From Tragulus kanchil (Eukaryota; Chordata; Mammalia; Artiodactyla; Tragulidae): a DNA stretch of 64,000 bases. The notes below the pieces were generated by a model. The model was not told where the DNA came from. It worked only from the letters and a program-made list of their open reading frames with translations, and made no database searches. A program made the position numbers and the translations under genes. Each line of letters begins with the position of its first letter. Position 1 is the first letter of the stretch. Positions 57,803 through 64,000 of this stretch are shown here, piece by piece. The stretch lies in NCBI GenBank assembly GCA_022376925.1, contig JAIOJX010000005.1, positions 11,188,501 to 11,252,500 of the forward strand, given 5' to 3'.

Positions 57803-58513
57803 TGTGCCCACATGTTTAAACCTTTAGGTAAGAAGGTTCTTCTTCAGAGAGGGAGACATGTGAGAGTCAGCCTTTAACTCAGTGATGTCACAGTATTTTC
57901 TTCTCGTGTAAGCTGCTGTGTATGTGTTTTTAAGGAACTTCCTTCGGCTTGCTTGCTTTTCTATTACGTAGGCAACCACGAGCGAATTTGAATTCTCTCT
58001 TCCCTTTTGGCTTGATGCTCACTCGTGTGACCCCAAGGGCACAAGCTCATGGGCCCCTGACCTCCTGGCAACGCAGCAGAACGGGCCCAGGTTCTGAAGC
58101 CCGGTCAGGGATTGTGGAGCAGAGTCCTCGAAGTCTGGGAAGTCAAAGACACATGATCCATTAACACTGGTCTCCAGTGCGAGTTCAGTGCAGGAAGCAG
58201 GGCACCCAAAGCTGGTGCTCTGTGACAGCCTAGAGAGATAAAGTGGGGAGGGAAGTAAGGACAGTGGGCGAGGGGTGGACGTGAAGACGCCAGTGGTGAC
58301 GATAGGTTAAACATCCTGAAAGCATTCAAGAGACGTTGGGCCAGCTCACTATAATTCAGATCCCGTTGCGATGTCGGCTTCTGCTCCCCAGGCACCTTGC
58401 CTCTCTTCATCCTGGTTGGCGGACCCTGTTCATGTTACAGACAGACTTTCTGGACTCACGTCCCCACATAAGCCTGCTTTTGGAATAGTGGACAGTGGAC
58501 GGAGCCATCTCAT

Positions 58514-58796
58514 ATATTTTTTTTATTTTTTGGTCAGGGTGAGTCTTTGTTGCTACACACGGGCTTTCCTCTAACTGGGGCAAGTGGAGGCTAATCTCTA
58601 GCTGCAGTGCGTGGGCTTCTCACTGCAGTGGCTTCTCTCAATGCAGAGCACAGGCTGTAGGCATTAGGGCTCCAGTAATTGTGCCACACAGGCCTAGTTG
58701 CTCCAAGGCCTGTGGGATGTTCCCAGACCAGGGATCGAACCAGTGTCCCCTGCACTGCAAGGCGGATTCTTAGCCACTGGACTGCCAGGGAAGCCC
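58514..58796 (-). mobile_element. CHR SINE (D16 copy 2)
   Basis: Duplicate of 57520-57802. Confidence 0.9.
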
Positions 58797-59237
58797 TGTG
58801 CCCACATGTTTAAACCTTTAGGTAAGAAGGTTCTTCTTCAGAGAGGGAGACATGTGAGAGTCAGCCTTTAACTCAGTGATGTCACAGTATTTTCTTCTCG
58901 TGTAAGCTGCTGTGTATGTGTTTTTAAGGAACTTCCTTCGGCTTGCTTGCTTTTCTATTACGTAGGCAACCACGAGCGAATTTGAATTCTCTCTTCCCTT
59001 TTGGCTTGATGCTCACTCGTGTGACCCCAAGGGCACAAGCTCATGGGCCCCTGACCTCCTGGCAACGCAGCAGAACGGGCCCAGGTTCTGAAGCCCGGTC
59101 AGGGATTGTGGAGCAGAGTCCTCGAAGTCTGGGAAGTCAAAGACACATGATCCATTAACACTGGTCTCCAGTGCGAGTTCAGTGCAGGAAGCAGGGCACC
59201 CAAAGCCAGTGCTCTGTGACAGCCTAGAGAGATAAAG

Positions 59238-59397
59238 TGGGGAGGGAGGTGGAAGTGGGGTTCAGGACAGGGGGGGACACGTGTATACCTATGGCCAGTT
59301 CATGTTGGTGTATGGTGAAAACCATCACAATGTTGTAAAGTAATTACTGTCCAATTAAAATTAAGCAATACATTTTTAAAAATTAAAAAAAAAAAAC
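59238..59397 (+). mobile_element. L1 3' terminus with poly(A)
   Basis: Sense ruminant L1 3' end: 'ggggagggaggtggaagtgg', 'cacgtgtatacctatggc', 'caatgttgtaaagtaattac' and poly(A) at 59383-59397. Only the last 160 bp are present. Confidence 0.85.
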
Positions 59398-60336
59398 CCA
59401 AACACTGGTATCCTGGGTCAAGCCTCTCTGGTCATCAATTCCCTTAGGTAGAGAAATCAACATTTGAATATCAGCCATCAGAAATATTGTTAGGTCTAAG
59501 CAGTGTGATGTGTGTGGAGTGATAACTGCTCATTAGATATTACCTTTGTTTCTCTTTCTCATCCTATTGGATGTGCTTCCTATGGCAGCATCTGTATCTG
59601 TTCTAGCAAATGAAACCCTTTAAAGAAGCTCAGATGTTTTTGTGTGTGAAACACCCTTACAATTAGAGATGGACGCTCTGCCATCTCAGCTCCTCCTCAG
59701 GCAGCTGCACACAGATCTGTTTTGGGTTGGGAGGCGGGGCCCTTTTCCTGGTCTTCCTCAAAACCCTCATTTGTGCAGCATCCCCAGGGCTCGCGAACAG
59801 CAAGGAAATGAGGGAAGGCAAGCAACATCTGGTGTTAAACAAATACCATCATCTTACAAATGACTCGTCTCTAGGATAGTAATCATTGCATATTGCAGAG
59901 TCTAGGGATGTCAACACCACGACCTAATGCTAGACAAGAAGCACCTGAAAGGCAGTCACAGGCCATCTCTACTGTGTCTCCAGCAAAATTCCATTTTTGG
60001 AGAAAAGAGAAGGTGCTGATGTTCACAGCTTTTTAATCACACCAGACAGAAAGCCCACCTCCTGCTCTCTGTTCTGATGAGATGAATCCTACAAACATAC
60101 GTCGAGACCATGGGTCAGCGTCTGGGGTGATCCTCAGCGGAGGGTGAGCTAACGTGGACCCTGCGAGCATTGTCTGTCTTGTCCCCTTGCCCTCAGCCAA
60201 TACCATTCCTGTGTGCTGCTGCTGCTGGGGCCACTGGGAGATGCTGAGGCGTTCTCAAGCCTCCTCCAGAGGGTTCTGCATGTAAATGGCCAAGACAGAT
60301 GTTTTACCTCTTGCTTCCCCAAAGAAGACGAATGTT
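59398..60336. other. Unique non-coding sequence
   Basis: No gene or repeat recognised apart from a short CTG run near 60217-60230. Repeated at 60501-61445. Confidence 0.45.
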
Positions 60337-60340
60337 AAAG

Positions 60341-60500
60341 TGGGGAGGGAGGTGGAAGTGGGGTTCAGGATAGGGGGGGACACGTGTATACCTATGGCCA
60401 GTTCATGTTGGTGTATGGTGAAAACCATCACAATGTTGTAAAGTAATTACTGTCCAATTAAAATTAAGCAATACATTTTTAAAAATTAAAAAAAAAAAAC
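60341..60500 (+). mobile_element. L1 3' terminus (D17 copy 2)
   Basis: Duplicate of 59238-59397. The left context here is artificial or rearranged, because the sequence before it belongs to the end of unit 1. Confidence 0.83.
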
Positions 60501-61776
60501 CCAAACACTGGTATCCTGGGTCAAGCCTCTCTGGTCATCAATTCCCTTAGGTAGAGAAATCAACATTTGAATATCAGCCATCAGAAATATTGTTAGGTCT
60601 AAGCAGTGTGATGTGTGTGGAGTGATAACTGCTCATTAGATATTACCTTTGTTTCTCTTTCTCATCCTATTGGATGTGCTTCCTATGGCAGCATCTGTAT
60701 CTGTTCTAGCAAATGAAACCCTTTAAAGAAGCTCAGATGTTTTTGTGTGTGAAACACCCTTACAATTAGAGATGGACGCTCTGCCATCTCAGCTCCTCCT
60801 CAGGCAGCTGCACACAGATCTGTTTTGGGTTGGGAGGGGGGCGGGGCCCTTTTCCTGGTCTTCCTCAAAACCCTCATTTGTGCAGCATCCCCAGGGCTCG
60901 CGAACAGCAAGGAAATGAGGGAAGGCAAGCAACATCTGGTGTTAAACAAATACCATCATCTTACAAATGACTCGTCTCTAGGATAGTAATCATTGCATAT
61001 TGCAGAGTCTAGGGATGTCAACACCACGACCTAATGCTAGACAAGAAGCACCTGAAAGGCAGTCACAGGCCATCTCTACTGTGTCTCCAGCAAAATTCCA
61101 TTTTTGGAGAAAAGAGAAGGTGCTGATGTTCACAGCTTTTTAATCACACCAGACAGAAAGCCCACCTCCTGCTCTCTGTTCTGATGAGATGAATCCTACA
61201 AACATACGTCGAGACCATGGGTCAGCGTCTGGGGTGATCCTCAGCGGAGGGTGAGCTAACGTGGACCCTGCGAGCATTGTCTGTCTTGTCCCCTTGCCCT
61301 CAGCCAATACCATTCCTGTGTGCTGCTGCTGCTGGGGCCACTGGGAGATGCTGAGGCGTTCTCAAGCCTCCTCCAGAGGGTTCTGCATGTAAATGGCCAA
61401 GACAGATGTTTTACCTCTTGCTTCCCCAAAGAAGACGAATGTTAATGAATCATTTTTTAAACGCTTAACTCCTGTTAGGCTGCGACGGGAACGGCATTGC
61501 GCCATCCTTGTCCTTGACATCCGCTTGGTCAATCTTCTCGCCTCTTAACACGATTTTTTCCTCTCTGTCAACTGAAATCCATCACCTAGTTTCAGGTGAG
61601 GCAATCGGTCACCTCCCCCTGGCTCAGGCCACCAAGGATCCTCTCTGTAAGGTCTCAGACAAGCCCTCCACCACCCAGTGGTGTATCCTAGGACACGCGA
61701 TGTCATATACCAGCTGTGGATGTGTTTGTTTTGTCTTGCAGAGTGTTTTGAACAGAAACCAATGGTTTATTTACAA
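60501..61776. other. Unique non-coding sequence, D17 copy 2 and beyond
   Basis: Nothing recognised. A 100-codon plus-strand frame at 61508 runs into the hAT element and is duplicated by D18. No family resemblance. Confidence 0.45.
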
Positions 61777-61963
61777 CAGGGGCCCCCAACCTCTGGGATC
61801 TAATGCCTGATGATCTGAGGTGGAGCTGATGTAATCATACTAGAAAGAAAGTGCACAGTAAGTGTAATGCACTTGAACATCCTGAAAACATCCCTACCCC
61901 ATCCTTGGAAAAAATTTCTTCTAAGAAACTGGTCCCTGGTGCCAACAAGGTTGGGAACCACTG
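61777..61963. mobile_element. MER1-type hAT-Charlie element (non-autonomous)
   Basis: 187 bp with terminal inverted repeats CAGGGGCCCCCAACC at the left and GGTTGGGAACCACTG at the right. An 8-bp target-site duplication with one mismatch (ATTTACAA and GTTTACAA) lies at 61769-61776 and 61964-61971. The internal phrase 'taatgcctgatgatctgagg' is characteristic. No transposase. Confidence 0.85.
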
Positions 61964-62225
61964 GTTTACAACATTTAAGACATTTCATATAAACATCTAA
62001 ATTCTCAGTTTCTCTGGGCAAAAAAAATCCCCAAAGATTTGGCAATGCTGGGTTAACGTTTTCACATTAGCAACAGTGGGCTGCTCCTTCTAGATGCGCC
62101 GTTGCTATTCAGTTTGCCGTGGACCCCACTACTCTCTAATGCCGCCCTTTGGACTTAGGTCAAAGTTAGTGTCAGGCAACTGGCTCACCCTCCATGGTTT
62201 CAAACTATATTAAAAGGTATGGTAA

Positions 62226-62446
62226 GGGCTTCCCTGGTAGTCCAGTGGTTGAGAACCTGCCTGCCGATGCAACATATATCAGTTCGATCCCTGCCCCAGG
62301 AAGATCCTACATGCTATGGAACAGTTAAGCCCATGCACCACAACAAGTAAGTCCACTCATCCCAACTTCTGCTGAAGCCCGGACCCCACAGAACCCATGC
62401 TCCACAACTAGAGAAACCACTGAAGTGAGAAGCTTGCACACCACAA
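62226..62446 (+). mobile_element. CHR SINE, 3'-truncated (D18 copy 1)
   Basis: Sense: gggcttccctggtagtccag (A box), cagttcgatccctgcccc (B box), catgcaccacaacaagtaag. It is cut at the D18 junction. The complete element is at 63312-63622. Confidence 0.9.
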
Positions 62447-62861
62447 GATGCCTTCCTCCAGAGGGTTCTGCATGTAAATGGCCAAGACAGATGTTTTACC
62501 TCTTGCTTCCCCAAAGAAGACGAATGTTAATGAATCATTTTTTAAACGCTTAACTCCTGTTAGGCTGCGATGGGAACGGCATTGCGCCATCCTTGTCCTT
62601 GACATCCGCTTGGTCAATCTTCTCGCCTCTTAACACGATTTTTTCCTCTCTGTCAACTGAAATCCATCACCTAGTTTCAGGTGAGGCAATCGGTCACCTC
62701 CCCCTGGCTCAGGCCACCAAGGATCCTCTCTGTAAGGTCTCAGACAAGCCCTCCACCACCCAGTGGTGTATCCTAGGACACGCGATGTCATATACCAGCT
62801 GTGGATGTGTTTGTTTTGTCTTGCAGAGTGTTTTGAACAGAAACCAATGGTTTATTTACAA

Positions 62862-63049
62862 CGGGGGCCCCCCAACCTCTGGGATCTAATGCCTGATGAT
62901 CTGAGGTGGAGCTGATGTAATCATACTAGAAAGAAAGTGCACAGTAAGTGTAATGCACTTGAACATCCTGAAAACATCCCTACCCCATCCTTGGAAAAAA
63001 TTTCTTCTAAGAAACTGGTCCCTGGTGCCAACAAGGTTGGGAACCACTG
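62862..63049. mobile_element. MER1-type hAT element (D18 copy 2)
   Basis: Duplicate of 61777-61963. The left terminus reads CGGGGGCCCCCC, one substitution and one extra C compared with copy 1. Confidence 0.83.
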
Positions 63050-63311
63050 GTTTACAACATTTAAGACATTTCATATAAACATCTAAATTCTCAGTTTCTC
63101 TGGGCAAAAAACCTCCCCAAAGATTTGGCAATGCTGGGTTAACGTTTTCACATTAGCAACAGTGGGCTGCTCCTTCTAGATGCGCCGTTGCTATTCAGTT
63201 TGCCGTGGACCCCACTACTCTCTAATGCCGCCCTTTGGACTTAGGTCAAAGTTAGTGTCAGGCAACTGGCTCACCCTCCATGGTTTCAAACTATATTAAA
63301 AGGTATGGTAA

Positions 63312-63622
63312 GGGCTTCCCTGGTAGTCCAGTGGTTGAGAACCTGCCTGCCGATGCAACATATATCAGTTCGATCCCTGCCCCAGGAAGATCCTACATGC
63401 TATGGAACAGTTAAGCCCATGCACCACAACAAGTAAGTCCACTCATCCCAACTTCTGCTGAAGCCCGGACCCCACAGAACCCATGCTCCACAACTAGAGA
63501 AACCACTGAAGTGAGAAGCTTGCACACCACAACTAGAGAGTAGCCCTCCTCTCTGAAAGCAGAGAGAGCCCTTATGCAGGCTTTCAAAGACCCAGCACAG
63601 CCAAAAGTAAGTAAGCAAACAC
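63312..63622 (+). mobile_element. CHR SINE (long form), full length
   Basis: Sense copy continuing past the D18 edge: gaagcttgcacaccacaact, agagtagccctcctctctg, aaagacccagcacagcc and a short A-rich tail. Confidence 0.92.
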
Positions 63623-63649
63623 ATCCTTACAAAAAAACAACTGTGTAAT

Positions 63650-64000
63650 CCAAACTGTAAAGGATTGGTATAAAAACATATGCAGCAGATTTGAGACCTC
63701 AGAAATACATGATCAATTGATTTATGACAAAGGAGTCAAAAATATACAGTGAAGAAGGACAGTCTCTTCAATCAGTGGTGCCGGGAAAACTGGACAGCCA
63801 CATGCGAACGTTGGCAGGCTACAGTCCATGGGGTCACAGGAGTTGGACACGACTTAGTGCCTAAACCACCACCACCACCACATGCAAAAGAATGGAACTG
63901 GACCCCTTCCTACACCATACACAAAAGTCAATTCAAAATGGACTAAAGACTTGAATGTAAGAACTAAGACCATAAAAAATCCTGGAAGAAAACATAGATG
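63650..64000 (+). pseudogene. Degenerate L1 ORF2 fragment (reverse transcriptase protein, C-terminal part)
   Basis: The sequence follows the L1 ORF2 region that encodes the C-terminal third of the LINE-1 endonuclease/reverse transcriptase. Phrases such as 'tatgacaaaggagtcaaaaa', 'gacagtctcttcaatcagtg', 'ggaaaactggacagccacat' and 'caaaatggactaaagacttg' occur in the expected order. A stop codon (tga after atacag, near 63750) and a frame change follow, and a 72-bp SINE fragment interrupts it at 63806-63877. Not functional. It runs off the window edge. Confidence 0.8.
63806..63877 (+). mobile_element. Bov-tA SINE 3' fragment inserted in L1 ORF2
   Basis: A 72-bp 5'-truncated copy (ggctacagtccatggggtc, gttggacacgacttagtgc) with an (ACC)n-like tail. 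A perfect 8-bp target-site duplication CCACATGC lies at 63798-63805 and 63878-63885. The L1 sequence resumes immediately. Confidence 0.88.

Larger units (their letters stand above)
57253..59246. repeat. Tandem duplication D16 (period 994 bp)
   Basis: Unit 1 is 57253-58246 and unit 2 is 58247-59240. They join through the shared GGAGGGA word. Two substitutions near the inner end of unit 1 (gctggtgctc against gccagtgctc). Shortest period in the set. Each unit has a CHR SINE. Confidence 0.96.
59234..61445. repeat. Tandem duplication D17 (period 1103-1107 bp)
   Basis: Unit 1 is 59234-60336 and unit 2 is 60337-61445, with TAA shared at the joint. Unit 2 has 4 extra G in the G-run near 60838 and one substitution near its start (gataggggg for gacaggggg). 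Overlaps D18, so the segment around 61370-61445 occurs three times. Confidence 0.96.
61370..63532. repeat. Tandem duplication D18 (period 1085 bp)
   Basis: Unit 1 is 61370-62446 and unit 2 is 62454-63532. The spacer GATGCCT looks like a thinned version of native sequence 63533-63550 (tagagagtagccctcct). Small homopolymer changes occur at the hAT left end and near 63111. The right edge lies inside a CHR SINE. Confidence 0.95.

Noticed and set aside
2784..63532. CRISPR array or satellite DNA
   Set aside because: The repeats are 1-1.2 kb units, each pair different and present twice. There are no short regular repeats with spacers and no common satellite monomer.
1..64000. A novel multi-gene system (operon, defence island or biosynthetic cluster)
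   Set aside because: The content is ruminant non-coding DNA and interspersed repeats. No set of genes exists to form such a system.

Overview
This window is mammalian nuclear DNA from a ruminant, most probably a pecoran such as a bovid or cervid. That call rests on Bov-tA SINEs, BovB/Bov-A 3' ends, ruminant-type L1 3' ends and many tRNA-Glu-derived CHR-type SINEs, together with older mammal-wide MIR, L2, L1M, MaLR-like LTR, mariner and hAT (MER1-type) relics. I found no protein-coding gene, rRNA, functional tRNA or CRISPR array that I can support. Every open reading frame is short (180 codons or fewer), and most overlap SINEs. The locus reads as intergenic or intronic DNA.

The dominant feature is a series of 18 direct two-copy duplications of unrelated unique sequence. 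Each has a period of about 1.0-1.2 kb and they recur every 2-7.5 kb from position 2784 to 63532. About 19.7 kb (31%) of the window is therefore redundant, and the non-redundant locus would be about 44 kb. Copies are 98-100% identical. In several cases the short 'filler' between the copies is a deletion-rich version of the sequence that natively follows or precedes the unit. That, plus the uniform unit length, points to unmerged overlaps between noisy assembly pieces rather than to biology, but only spanning reads can settle it.

Layout: 1-2783, unique sequence with one CHR SINE and an inverted pair of Bov-tA copies. 2784-13345, duplications D1-D4 in mostly unique DNA. 13339-16313, a CHR SINE, a GC-rich block and a Bov-tA. 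16314-21588, D5 and D6 with CHR, Bov-tA, a MaLR-like LTR and an L1 3' end. 21589-24457, unique sequence with CHR, Bov-tA and MIR. 24458-31618, D7-D9 with young CHR-derived SINEs. 31619-35399, a split LTR, then D10. 35400-38259, Bov-tA and D11. 38260-40289, Bov-tA, a MIR split by a mariner element, and a CHR with target-site duplication. 40290-44536, D12-D13. 44537-46997, unique and AT-rich DNA. 46998-51835, D14-D15. 51836-57252, MIR, L1 fragments, a young SINE, and an old L1 split by a younger L1. 57253-63532, D16-D18 with CHR, an L1 3' end and a hAT element. 63533-64000, a degenerate L1 ORF2 interrupted by a 72-bp Bov-tA fragment.

The clearest biological signal is a compact CHR-derived SINE subfamily of about 320 bp with eight independent insertions. 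Six of these keep 13-16-bp target-site duplications.
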